A DNA stretch of 64,000 bases from Bacillus sp. SLBN-46 (lineage in GTDB: Bacteria; Bacillota; Bacilli; Bacillales; Cytobacillaceae), in NCBI RefSeq assembly GCF_031453555.1, contig NZ_JAVIZM010000001.1, positions 2,797,001 through 2,861,000 on the forward strand. Reading direction: 5' to 3'. Every line of letters starts with the position of its first letter. Within the stretch, counting starts at the first letter, position 1. This document shows positions 51,495-59,950 of the stretch, piece after piece. Made by a program: the position numbers and the translations under genes. The notes under the pieces were generated by a model, which did not search any database, was not told the DNA's origin, and saw only the letters and a list, made by a program, of their open reading frames with translations.

Positions 51495-51542
51495 AATATA
51501 TTATCTTACTAGAAAAGAAAAAAGAGAGAAGGTGGGGGTAAA

Positions 51543-53705
51543 ATGAAAGTTCAACAAAACAAATGGCTTGTTATTGCCAGCTTTTTGGTCCTGTTTATCA
51601 TCATTGTCGGATTTTATTTTTTTCTGAGCTCAGGCAATAAAACCGAACAAACAGCTAGTAAGCCTAAAGAAATTGAAAAAGTTCCCGCACAACAAGCAGA
51701 GGTGCCAAAGGATCCGATTCCACCAGCATTTACGAGCAAGGAATTGACAACGCTTCCAGGAGAGAATTGGATTACAAATGGCGGCAGTACATTTAATCAA
51801 AGATATTCTACATTAGATGAAATCAATTCTACGAATGTTAAAAATTTAAAAGGAAAATGGGTAACACACCTTGGTTCTGGTCAAGAGTTTAAGTATTCAG
51901 GTGAGGCATCACCTATTGTTTATAATGGAGTAATGTATATTATTACAGGGGCTGATGAGGTATCGGCACTTGATGTAAAAACGGGTGAGAATTTATGGAT
52001 TTATAAGCCTGAAATTGGCGAATTAACCACTGTTTGCTGTGGCTGGACAAGCCGGGGAGTTGCCATTGGTGATGGCTTGGTTTATGTAGGTCTTTTAGAT
52101 GCAAAGCTTGTGGCGTTAGATCAGAAAACAGGTAAAGAAGTTTGGTCAACCGTAGTTGATGATTGGAAAAAGGGCTATACGATTACAAGCGCACCGCTAT
52201 ACTATAACGGCAAAATATACACGGGTATCTCAGGCGGTGAATATGGAACAAGGGGCAGGGTAACTGCCTTTGATGCAAAAAGTGGAAAAGAACTTTGGCG
52301 ATTCTATACCATTCCAGGGCCTGGAGAAACTGGACATGAAACATGGCCTAGTGAAAATGATTCATGGAAACGCGGCGGTGCGCCAGTCTGGCAGACACCG
52401 GCTGTTGACCCTGAAACGGGACTGCTCTATTTCTCAACTGGAAATGCTGCCCCAGACTTAGATGGAAGTAAACGATCAGGGGATAACCTATTTGCCGCTT
52501 CAATTGTGGCGATTGATGCAGAAACGGGTAAATACAAGTGGCATTTTCAAGAGGTGCACCATGATATTTGGGATTTAGATGCACCAAATCCTGTCGTTTT
52601 ATTTGATGTTGAGATCGATGGGAAAATGAGAAAAGGATTAGCTCAAGCGGGGAAAACTGGATGGGTATACATTTTGGATCGGACGAATGGGGAGCCGTTA
52701 ATAGGAATTGATGAAGTACCTGTTCCGCAGGATAAACGTCAAGCAACTTCACCTACTCAGCCGATTCCAAAAGGGGATGCGTTTGTTCCACAAGAGGTAA
52801 CAAAAGAGGCTCTTGCCAAGGATGCCCCTAAATATGAAGGGGAATTTGGTAAAATATTTGATCCTTTCTGGGAAGAGCCACTTCTTTTAAAACCAGCGGC
52901 AGCTGGAGGCGCCAACTGGCCACCATCCGCCTACAATCCAGACACTGGTTATTTTTATGTCGTAGCTACAGATCAGTACCAGCTTTTTACCAGAAGTGAA
53001 GAGGAGTTTAAAGAAGGAAGTATGTACCTTGGAAGTATCATCGCACCTGTAGATGATTCCCCAAGGCGAGGCACAGTGACGGCGATCGATGTGAAAACAA
53101 ATAAAATAGCTTGGCAAAAGGTATGGGACGATAGTGCCTATAGCGGTGTTTTAACGACTAAGGGAGGCCTTGTTTTTGTCGGTCATAATGATGGCAGATT
53201 AATTGCATATGATGCCAAAACGGGTGATCAAGTGTGGGAGTTCAAGACAGATGCTGGTGTAAATGCCGCGCCAATCGCCTATGAAGTCGATGGAAAACAA
53301 TATATTTCTGTCCTTGTTGCAGGAAATTCTCTTGCTGGGACGAAGCATGGAGACTCGCTATGGACATTTGCCTTGGACGGTACGATTGAATCTGGGACTA
53401 CTCCAGTAGCTGTTAAGACTGATGAGACCACAAACGATGGTGCTGTTGAAGTAACAGCAAGTGTCGATGAGGGTCAGAACGTATTTGAAGGAAACTGTCT
53501 GGCCTGTCATGGAAGAGAAGGAACAGGGGGACATAATGGGCCTGATTTACAGCTTAGTCAAGTTGCAAAGGATCCCGAGAAGGTAACAGAAAGGATAAAT
53601 AAGGGCGGAACAACAATGCCTGCTTTTGGAGATATTCTTACAGAGCAACAAATAAAAGATGTCACCGCCTATATCACTGAGATTATTGCAAAAAAACGAG
53701 AATAG
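51543..53705 (+). CDS. PQQ-dependent quinohemoprotein alcohol dehydrogenase, membrane-anchored
   Basis: A 720-residue protein. An N-terminal anchor (WLVIASFLVLFIIIVGFYFFL) is followed by a linker and an eight-bladed PQQ propeller with W-motifs such as LVALDQKTGKEVWS and RVTAFDAKSGKELWRF. The vicinal disulphide Cys165-Cys166 (TVCCGWTSRG), typical of methanol/ethanol dehydrogenases, and the catalytic Asp344 in HHDIWDLDAPNP are present. A cytochrome c domain ends the protein, with CLACH (Cys652, Cys655, His656) and probable ligand Met692. It would oxidise an alcohol outside the membrane and pass electrons through its own haem. No PQQ synthesis genes are in the window. Asp346, two after Asp344, is seen in lanthanide enzymes but also in others. 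Confidence 0.9.
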   Translation: MKVQQNKWLVIASFLVLFIIIVGFYFFLSSGNKTEQTASKPKEIEKVPAQQAEVPKDPIPPAFTSKELTTLPGENWITNGGSTFNQRYSTLDEINSTNVKNLKGKWVTHLGSGQEFKYSGEASPIVYNGVMYIITGADEVSALDVKTGENLWIYKPEIGELTTVCCGWTSRGVAIGDGLVYVGLLDAKLVALDQKTGKEVWSTVVDDWKKGYTITSAPLYYNGKIYTGISGGEYGTRGRVTAFDAKSGKELWRFYTIPGPGETGHETWPSENDSWKRGGAPVWQTPAVDPETGLLYFSTGNAAPDLDGSKRSGDNLFAASIVAIDAETGKYKWHFQEVHHDIWDLDAPNPVVLFDVEIDGKMRKGLAQAGKTGWVYILDRTNGEPLIGIDEVPVPQDKRQATSPTQPIPKGDAFVPQEVTKEALAKDAPKYEGEFGKIFDPFWEEPLLLKPAAAGGANWPPSAYNPDTGYFYVVATDQYQLFTRSEEEFKEGSMYLGSIIAPVDDSPRRGTVTAIDVKTNKIAWQKVWDDSAYSGVLTTKGGLVFVGHNDGRLIAYDAKTGDQVWEFKTDAGVNAAPIAYEVDGKQYISVLVAGNSLAGTKHGDSLWTFALDGTIESGTTPVAVKTDETTNDGAVEVTASVDEGQNVFEGNCLACHGREGTGGHNGPDLQLSQVAKDPEKVTERINKGGTTMPAFGDILTEQQIKDVTAYITEIIAKKRE

Positions 53706-53718
53706 AATTGAGAGAGTC

Positions 53719-53760
53719 AGGCCCCCGAATGCTAATTCTTTAGCGCGAGGGGGTCTTTTC
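53719..53760 (+). terminator. Terminator of the PQQ dehydrogenase gene
   Basis: AGGCCCCC and GGGGGTCT arms with a long loop, followed by TTTTC. Confidence 0.65.
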
Positions 53761-53879
53761 ACTTTGTAAAGGCATAAGAAGGATTGTTAATTCGTATGGT
53801 AGAATTTTTAACTAGGGAAAAGGAAGAATAATGAATATGTTATGAGGAATGAAAAAACATTCAACGAAAGAGGGATATG

Positions 53880-54641
53880 ATGAAACTATCAGGGAATACC
53901 GTACTTATTACTGGAGGGTCAGCAGGAATCGGTTTTGCGTTTGCCGAGAGATTCATAATAGCAGGCAATAAGGTCATTGTCTGCGGCAGACGCGAAGAAA
54001 AGCTACAGGAAGCAAAGGAAAAATATCCTGAACTGATTACCCGCGTTTGTGATGTCACCAAAGAATCTGATCGGATTACTTTGTTCGACTGGGTAAAGGA
54101 CGAGCACCCCGAAGTGAACGTGCTTGTAAACAACGCAGGCATTCAGCAGCGCTATCATGTACTTAAAACGAACACAAAGGAAGATTGGAGCTATTACAGT
54201 CAAGAAATAGCGTCTAACATCGAGGCACCATTTCATTTATGCATGCTATTTGCACCGTATTTTGCCAATAAAGACTATGGGGCTATCCTTAATGTATCAT
54301 CTGGTTTAGCGTTTACTCCAATGGTGATTGCGCCGATTTATTCAGCTACGAAAGCGGCGGTTCATTCATTTACGATGAGCTTACGACATCAGCTTGAAGA
54401 TACGGCCATTGAGGTGATCGAAATTGCGCCTCCGGCAGTTAATACCGATTTAGGCGGAGTAGGCTTACATACCTTTGGCACCCCTGTAGATGAATTTGCA
54501 GATGCGATATTTAAAGGACTAGAAGCAGGAAAAACCGAAATTGGTTACGCACGTGCTGAAAAAGCGATGAGGATGTCCCGAGATGAAATTGATGAGACCG
54601 TGAAGGCGATGTATGCCAATATGAAAAACACAATTCTATAA
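53880..54641 (+). CDS. Short-chain dehydrogenase/reductase (DltE-like)
   Basis: A 253-residue SDR. The Rossmann motif is TGGSAGIGFAFAERF, followed by CDVTKES, VNNAGIQ, the serine of LNVSSGLAF and the catalytic YSATKAAVHSF (Tyr and Lys). The pattern matches DltE/YoxD-type SDRs with NAD(P) specificity. DltE is named for the dlt operon, but no dltABCD genes are here, so the substrate is open. AGAGGG supports ATG 53880 over ATG 53877. It is a single-gene unit ended by a hairpin at 54648. Confidence 0.85.
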   Translation: MKLSGNTVLITGGSAGIGFAFAERFIIAGNKVIVCGRREEKLQEAKEKYPELITRVCDVTKESDRITLFDWVKDEHPEVNVLVNNAGIQQRYHVLKTNTKEDWSYYSQEIASNIEAPFHLCMLFAPYFANKDYGAILNVSSGLAFTPMVIAPIYSATKAAVHSFTMSLRHQLEDTAIEVIEIAPPAVNTDLGGVGLHTFGTPVDEFADAIFKGLEAGKTEIGYARAEKAMRMSRDEIDETVKAMYANMKNTIL

Positions 54642-54647
54642 TGACGC

Positions 54648-54674
54648 AATGAGCTACCGTTTGGGTAGCTCATT
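54648..54674 (+). terminator. Hairpin after the SDR gene
   Basis: Perfect 11-bp arms AATGAGCTACC and GGTAGCTCATT with a 5-base loop. The T tail is short, so termination efficiency is uncertain. Confidence 0.65.
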
Positions 54675-54709
54675 ATTGTTGAATGAACGAATGTGGAGAA
54701 GATGAAATT

Positions 54710-54763
54710 ATGTAAATAAATATTATTACGTAAAATATAAATTTGACGTAATAATAGAAGGAT
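54710..54763. repeat. 18-bp-period repeats and 11-bp inverted repeat before xerS
   Basis: Three related units start at 54710, 54728 and 54746 with cores TATGTAAATA, TACGTAAAAT and GACGTAATAA, 18 bp apart. Within them TATTATTACGT (54721-54731) and ACGTAATAATA (54746-54756) form a perfect inverted repeat with a 14-bp centre. It could be a recombinase core site or a regulator site. Confidence 0.6.
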
Positions 54764-54805
54764 TTTAAAAAGGGAGGTCGAATATATTAATGATGAGGTG
54801 AATTT

Positions 54806-55885
54806 ATGGCGTATCAAACAAAACAATTAAATTATAAAAAACTTCAGCAATTATTAAATGAATTGCCTTGGTATGTGGCTGAATATATCAATCACAAACA
54901 ACGAAAGCTCTCGGCAGCATCCTTATTAAACTATTGTCATGATTTCAAGATCTTTTTTAATTGGATGGTCAGTGAGCAATTATGGTCTGACGATGTTAAA
55001 GATATTCCGCTTGAACAATTAGAGAAAATGACTGTAATCGAAGTCGATAATTTCTTAAACTTTTTACATTATCAATTAAATAACAAAGAAATTACCGTCA
55101 ATCGGAAGCTTTCTGCGCTGAAATCCTTGTTTAACTATTTGCAGAATATCGCTGAGACACGTGATTTACAGCCTTATATTCAACGAAATGTTATGGCTAA
55201 GATTGAATTTAATGAGATTAAGGAAAGCATGGAAACAATCGCCAACAAAATGGAAGGCAAAATCCTTCTTGGAGATGAATATGAGAAGTTTAGAGCGTTT
55301 ATTGCACATGATTACGGCGAATTAAACAAGGATAATAAGAGAATCTATCATTTTTATAAAATGAATCAGCAGCGTGATACGGCCATTGTATCGTTGATTT
55401 TAGGCTCCGGCCTCCGTCTATCTGAGTTGGTCGGATTAGACGTGGATGATATTGATTTTAGCAAATTCACTGCACGAGTGATTCGTAAAGGAAATAAAGA
55501 ACAATATGTGTATTTCAGCCAGGTGGCGATGGCGGATTTACAAGAATATTTGGCTGTCAGAGTTTCAAAATACCAGATTGATAAGAATTATAAAGCGCTA
55601 TTTATTTCGGCTCCCATGGGTCCTAAAGGTAAATCTCGTAGACTGACAGCGCGTGCGGTGGAAAAATTAATTGAAAAATATGCTGCAGCATTCGGTAAAC
55701 CATCGTTATCGGTACATAAGCTACGGCATTCATTTGCTACCAGATACCATTCAGAGATTAATGATGTACCGAAATTACGACGCCAATTAGGCCATTCATC
55801 GATCCAAACAACAATGATATATACACATATCCGTAATGATGATCTAAAGGATGCTGTTGATAAGATGGATATGCCGAAGGATTAA
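54806..55885 (+). CDS. xerS: Tyrosine recombinase XerS-like
   Basis: A 359-residue tyrosine recombinase. The N-terminal SAM-like core-binding domain begins LPWYVAEYINHKQRKLSAASLLNYCHDFKIFFNWM, which closely resembles streptococcal XerS. The catalytic set is Arg204 (LGSGLRLSE), a beta-hairpin lysine region (RKGNKEQ), HKLRHSFATR, LGHSSIQTT and nucleophile Tyr339 (MIYTHI). XerS resolves chromosome dimers at difSL in streptococci; many Bacillus carry a homologue besides CodV/RipX whose role is less clear. GAGGTG precedes ATG 54806. Inverted and direct repeats lie immediately upstream. No prophage genes follow. Confidence 0.88.
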   Translation: MAYQTKQLNYKKLQQLLNELPWYVAEYINHKQRKLSAASLLNYCHDFKIFFNWMVSEQLWSDDVKDIPLEQLEKMTVIEVDNFLNFLHYQLNNKEITVNRKLSALKSLFNYLQNIAETRDLQPYIQRNVMAKIEFNEIKESMETIANKMEGKILLGDEYEKFRAFIAHDYGELNKDNKRIYHFYKMNQQRDTAIVSLILGSGLRLSELVGLDVDDIDFSKFTARVIRKGNKEQYVYFSQVAMADLQEYLAVRVSKYQIDKNYKALFISAPMGPKGKSRRLTARAVEKLIEKYAAAFGKPSLSVHKLRHSFATRYHSEINDVPKLRRQLGHSSIQTTMIYTHIRNDDLKDAVDKMDMPKD

Positions 55886-55908
55886 ATTTGACTTTTATTT
55901 TTTACTGG

Positions 55909-55948
55909 TCTGTATTTGTTACGATTATTAGACAAATACAGATTTTTT
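55909..55948 (+). terminator. Terminator of xerS
   Basis: Perfect 11-bp arms TCTGTATTTGT (55909-55919) and ACAAATACAGA (55932-55942), then TTTTTT. Confidence 0.88.
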
Positions 55949-55971
55949 ATTTGATATTATTCTCTTGGTTT

Positions 55972-56000
55972 TTGACATTAAGAACATTTGTTCGTATAAT
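55972..56000 (+). promoter_or_regulatory. Consensus SigA promoter of the homing endonuclease gene
   Basis: TTGACA (55972-55977) and TATAAT (55995-56000), spacing 17 bp. Confidence 0.85.
55982..55993. promoter_or_regulatory. Candidate LexA (SOS) box in the spacer of the promoter
   Basis: GAACATTTGTTC has the core GAAC-N4-GTTC of the Bacillus LexA/DinR box (CGAACRNRYGTTYC) and lies exactly between the -35 and -10 hexamers, where LexA would block RNA polymerase. Confidence 0.65.
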
Positions 56001-56024
56001 TAAATTGAGGTACTTCTATATTAG

Positions 56025-56807
<783 letters not shown>

Positions 56808-56836
56808 GTCAATATTAAATATTAGGAGTGATTGCA

Positions 56837-57208
56837 ATGTGGGTATCAGTAAATGGAAAGTTGATTCAAACAACAGATAATTCGAGAATTAAATTCAGAA
56901 CAAACATTAGTAGATCTTTAATAAATTATTTAAATCAAGTAGCAGCAAACAATAATACACATATTAACTACCTAATTGAAAGTGGATTACAAAATGTTTT
57001 ATCTAAAGGCTATATTAGCTTTAACAAAGAATTAAGACCTACTGACAGGGTTCAATATAAAACAACCTATGACAAAAACCTATTAGAGAAAGTAAAAGAA
57101 TTTGCGAAAAAGCATGATTTATTTATTAATGATGTAATTGAATATAGTGTTAATTTTGTTGATGTGGAAAAGGCTAAAAAAAGTAATTATAAACATCGGA
57201 TAGAGTAA
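56837..57208 (+). CDS. Protein with two tandem RHH-like motifs
   Basis: A 123-residue protein that I do not recognise. Residues about 19-55 (IKFRTNISRSLINYLNQVAA, then THINYLIESGLQNVL) and about 73-110 (VQYKTTYDKNLLEKVKEFAK, then LFINDVIEYSVNFV) repeat the same pattern: a beta strand, a helix, a turn and a helix ending in IN-LIE/VIE. This is a ribbon-helix-helix-like unit in duplicate, so one chain could bind DNA like an RHH dimer. TAGGAGTG fixes ATG 56837. It is probably cotranscribed with the homing endonuclease and may regulate it. Confidence 0.65.
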   Translation: MWVSVNGKLIQTTDNSRIKFRTNISRSLINYLNQVAANNNTHINYLIESGLQNVLSKGYISFNKELRPTDRVQYKTTYDKNLLEKVKEFAKKHDLFINDVIEYSVNFVDVEKAKKSNYKHRIE

Positions 57209-57236
57209 GATTTTAGGATTCTATACAACGCCCCGA

Positions 57237-57268
<32 letters not shown>

Positions 57269-57280
57269 GAAATTAAAATA

Positions 57281-57331
57281 TGTCTCATATCCAAAGTATA
57301 CTTGTGAAATTGAGACAGAATGAATTTTTTT
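57281..57331 (+). terminator. Weak hairpin and T run after the RHH-like gene
   Basis: TGTCTCA (57281-57287) and TGAGACA (57311-57317), with TTTTTTT beginning 8 bases later. The gap between stem and T run makes this doubtful. Confidence 0.35.
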
Positions 57332-57755
57332 AGTTAAAATTGATTTCAATCTTAGGATTTATTTTTTTGATCATCTTACAGAATTCTTTTTCATGTTTAG
57401 GTGAAATTAAAATTGTGTTGTAATTACCGTATCGTATTTGAAGTCGTTTTATTGATAATGCTGGGCTTGATAATGGATTTAGTGTTTTTCGAATACTATT
57501 GATTGACATAATATCAATTTTCCAACGAAATGGTCCACTGACAACGATAAATTGTTTTCCTTTAATTTCATAATAGGTTCCGAACCACACCCAGCTAATA
57601 AATGTGGTTAATAAAATAGTAGTTAATATGGTTGTAGTGGTCTCCCCCATCCCATCTGGTCCTCCGGGGAGAAAAATGAATGATCCTATTAAAAAGAGTA
57701 TGGTACCCCATAAAAGAACCCCGGTGATAAGCCCTTTTTTTGAATAGAACCGCAT
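57330..57755 (-). CDS. Membrane protein with bacterial PH-like domain (bPH_4 type)
   Basis: A 141-residue protein. Two membrane helices (GVLLWGTILFLIGSFIFL and ILTTILLTTFISWVWFG) are followed by a PH-like domain of the DUF1200/bPH_4 kind: YYEIKGKQFIVVSGPFRWKIDIMSINSIRKTLNPLSSPALSIKRLQIRYG, ending ILISPKHEKEFCKMI. The NPLSSPALS..RL.I.YG stretch is the family signature. The function is unknown; such proteins occur singly throughout Bacillaceae. It is convergent with the homing endonuclease pair. Confidence 0.82.
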   Translation of the reverse strand: MRFYSKKGLITGVLLWGTILFLIGSFIFLPGGPDGMGETTTTILTTILLTTFISWVWFGTYYEIKGKQFIVVSGPFRWKIDIMSINSIRKTLNPLSSPALSIKRLQIRYGNYNTILISPKHEKEFCKMIKKINPKIEINFN

Positions 57756-57830
57756 ATCGTTAGGCCTCCCTTCTACTATTTTTTATCCTTATTGGTTGCC
57801 ATGTCATATGCCTTTTTTAAAAACATAGGA

Positions 57831-57940
57831 ATTCTACAAAATCCATAAGGAATTCTACAAAACTAATGAAGAATTCTACAAATTTACGAGTTATTCTACA
57901 AAATCACAAAGGAATTCTACAAAATATGGATAATACTACC
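57831..57940. repeat. Array of ATTCTACAAA units with about 21-bp period
   Basis: TTCTACA cores begin at 57832, 57853, 57874, 57894 and 57915, distances 21, 21, 20 and 21 bp, with a degenerate sixth copy (TACTACC) near 57934. The spacers differ. The array lies 3' of the ABC exporter operon in the 293-base gene-free gap 57756-58048. Confidence 0.8.
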
Positions 57941-57994
57941 AAATCAACTCACGAACCCTACCTCTTATCTACGACCCACCACTCCAAAAGTTAC

Positions 57995-58023
57995 AAAAAA
58001 AACGTCTAGAAAGTCCACTAGAC
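57995..58023 (-). terminator. Terminator of the ABC exporter operon
   Basis: On the minus strand GTCTAG and CTAGAC arms (58018-58023, 58004-58009) are followed by GTTTTTTTT. Confidence 0.7.
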
Positions 58024-58048
58024 TCCCTAAACGCCTCTATCAACTACA

Positions 58049-59950
58049 CTATCCTACATTCTTTATTCCACCACTACCAGTAAACTGACTATTATACAAA
58101 TCAGCATAAAAACCGCCACTTGCCAACAACTCTGCGTGATTCCCTTTTTCTATCACACTTCCATTATTCATCACAAGAATCAGATCAGCATCTCGAATCG
58201 TAGATAACCGGTGTGCAATAATAAAGCTCGTACGTCCCTTCATCAAATGATTCATGGCCCGCTGAATCTGCACTTCTGTCCGAGTATCTACACTGCTGGT
58301 TGCTTCATCTAAAATCAATATAGCAGGATTTGCTAGAATCGCCCTGGCAATCGTTAATAGCTGCTTCTGTCCTTGCGAGATATTGGATGCTTCTTCATTC
58401 AAAATCGTATCATAACCCTCAGGCAGTGTGCGGATAAAATGGTCGGCGTTAGCCGCTTGTGCCGCTGAAATAATTTCCTCTTCGGTCGCTCCCTCTCTAC
58501 CGTACGCGATATTGTCACGAATAGAGCTATTGAACAGCCAAGTGTCTTGCAGCACCATACCGAAAAAGCTTCTTAGGTGCGCACGTTTTAACATTCTAAT
58601 ATCAATGCCATCTATCAAAATCTTACCCTCGTTGATTTCATAAAAGCGCATCAATAAATTTATAAGAGTCGTTTTACCAGCCCCTGTTGGCCCAACAATC
58701 GCTACTTTTTTACCTCTTTCCACTTCAATATTCATATTTTCAATTAACAGTTCGTTTTCTTTATATCCAAAAGAGACATTTTCAAATGCTACGTCACCCT
58801 TAGGAGAATCAATTATGAGAGCTTCAACCGCTTCAGGTATTTCCTCTGTTTCGTCTAGTATTTCAAACACCCGTTCCGCGCTCGCAACCGTGGACTGAAT
58901 TATGTTTGCAATCGATGCTGTTTGAGCGATTGGCTGAGAAAATTGTCTTGTATATTGGATAAAGGCTTGAATATCACCGATCTCAATCGCCTTTTTTGTA
59001 ACTAAAATACCGCCAGCAACGGATACTAAAACATACCCAATATTATTTATAAAAGACATTAAAGGCATAATCATGCCAGAAACGAATTGCGCTTTCCAAC
59101 CTGCTTGATAGAGCTTTTCATTTATTCCCTCAAATTGTTCAATGGACTTTTTTTCATGCCCAAATACCTTAATGACTTTATGACCTGTATACATTTCTTC
59201 AACATGCCCATTAAGCTGTCCCAACGATTTTTGTTGTTTTTTAAAAAACTGTTGTGATTTTTTTGCGATTTTTGCAGTAGCAATAAAGCTCAACGGCAGT
59301 GTTACAACCACAATGAGTGTCATCAACGGACTAATTGAAAGCATCATCACAATCACTCCAATTAGCGTGACAACCGAAGTAATGAGCTGGGTTAAGCTTT
59401 GCTGTAAAGTAGTACTAATATTATCTACATCATTCACTGCACGGCTGAGGATCTCCCCATGTGTCCGGGAATCAAAGTATTTTAGCGGCAGTCGGTTAAG
59501 TTTTTCTTCCACTTCATTACGCAGGTTATAGACGGTTTTTTGAGCGACTCCAGCCATGATATACTGCTGAATATAGGCAAAGATCGCACTCATTAGATAA
59601 AGACCAATTAATAAAATTATGATCTGACCAATATAGTCAAAATCTATTTTTGCACCAGGCACACCTTTAATCTTCATCATTAAGCCCTCAAACAGTTTGG
59701 TTGTTGCCTTCCCCATAATTTTCGGGCTGACAATAGCGAATACTGTACTGATCATTGCGGTAAGTAATACAGAAAGAAGCTGTAGTTTATATGGTCTTAA
59801 GTATCCTATTAATCTTCTAAGTGTTCCTCTAAAATCCTTTGCTTTTTGGACAGGCATCCCCATGCCCATTGGGCCGAATCCGCCTCCTGGCCCCGGTCTC
59901 CGAGTTCCAGCACCTGGTACGCCGTCTTGTCTTTTCGAGTCTCTACTCAT
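58049..59950 (-). CDS. ABC exporter half-transporter, subunit with canonical Walker B
   Basis: A 633-residue ABC exporter: a Gly/Pro/Met-rich N-terminal tail (about 35 residues), six membrane helices and one nucleotide-binding domain. Walker A is GPTGAGKTTLINLLMRF, the signature is NISQGQKQLL (degenerate against LSGGQ), Walker B with catalytic Glu is ILILDEATSSVD, and the switch is FIIAHRLST. Its start overlaps the upstream ABC gene by 4 bases (ATGA). Together they should form a heterodimeric multidrug or peptide exporter of the LmrCD/YheIH/TM287-288 type. This subunit carries the catalytic Glu that its partner lacks. Confidence 0.9.
   Translation of the reverse strand: MSRDSKRQDGVPGAGTRRPGPGGGFGPMGMGMPVQKAKDFRGTLRRLIGYLRPYKLQLLSVLLTAMISTVFAIVSPKIMGKATTKLFEGLMMKIKGVPGAKIDFDYIGQIIILLIGLYLMSAIFAYIQQYIMAGVAQKTVYNLRNEVEEKLNRLPLKYFDSRTHGEILSRAVNDVDNISTTLQQSLTQLITSVVTLIGVIVMMLSISPLMTLIVVVTLPLSFIATAKIAKKSQQFFKKQQKSLGQLNGHVEEMYTGHKVIKVFGHEKKSIEQFEGINEKLYQAGWKAQFVSGMIMPLMSFINNIGYVLVSVAGGILVTKKAIEIGDIQAFIQYTRQFSQPIAQTASIANIIQSTVASAERVFEILDETEEIPEAVEALIIDSPKGDVAFENVSFGYKENELLIENMNIEVERGKKVAIVGPTGAGKTTLINLLMRFYEINEGKILIDGIDIRMLKRAHLRSFFGMVLQDTWLFNSSIRDNIAYGREGATEEEIISAAQAANADHFIRTLPEGYDTILNEEASNISQGQKQLLTIARAILANPAILILDEATSSVDTRTEVQIQRAMNHLMKGRTSFIIAHRLSTIRDADLILVMNNGSVIEKGNHAELLASGGFYADLYNSQFTGSGGIKNVG

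Noticed and set aside
51543..53705. Firm call of a lanthanide-dependent enzyme from Asp346
   Set aside because: The Asp-x-Asp pattern also occurs in PQQ enzymes not known to use lanthanides, such as membrane glucose dehydrogenases; kept only as a possibility.
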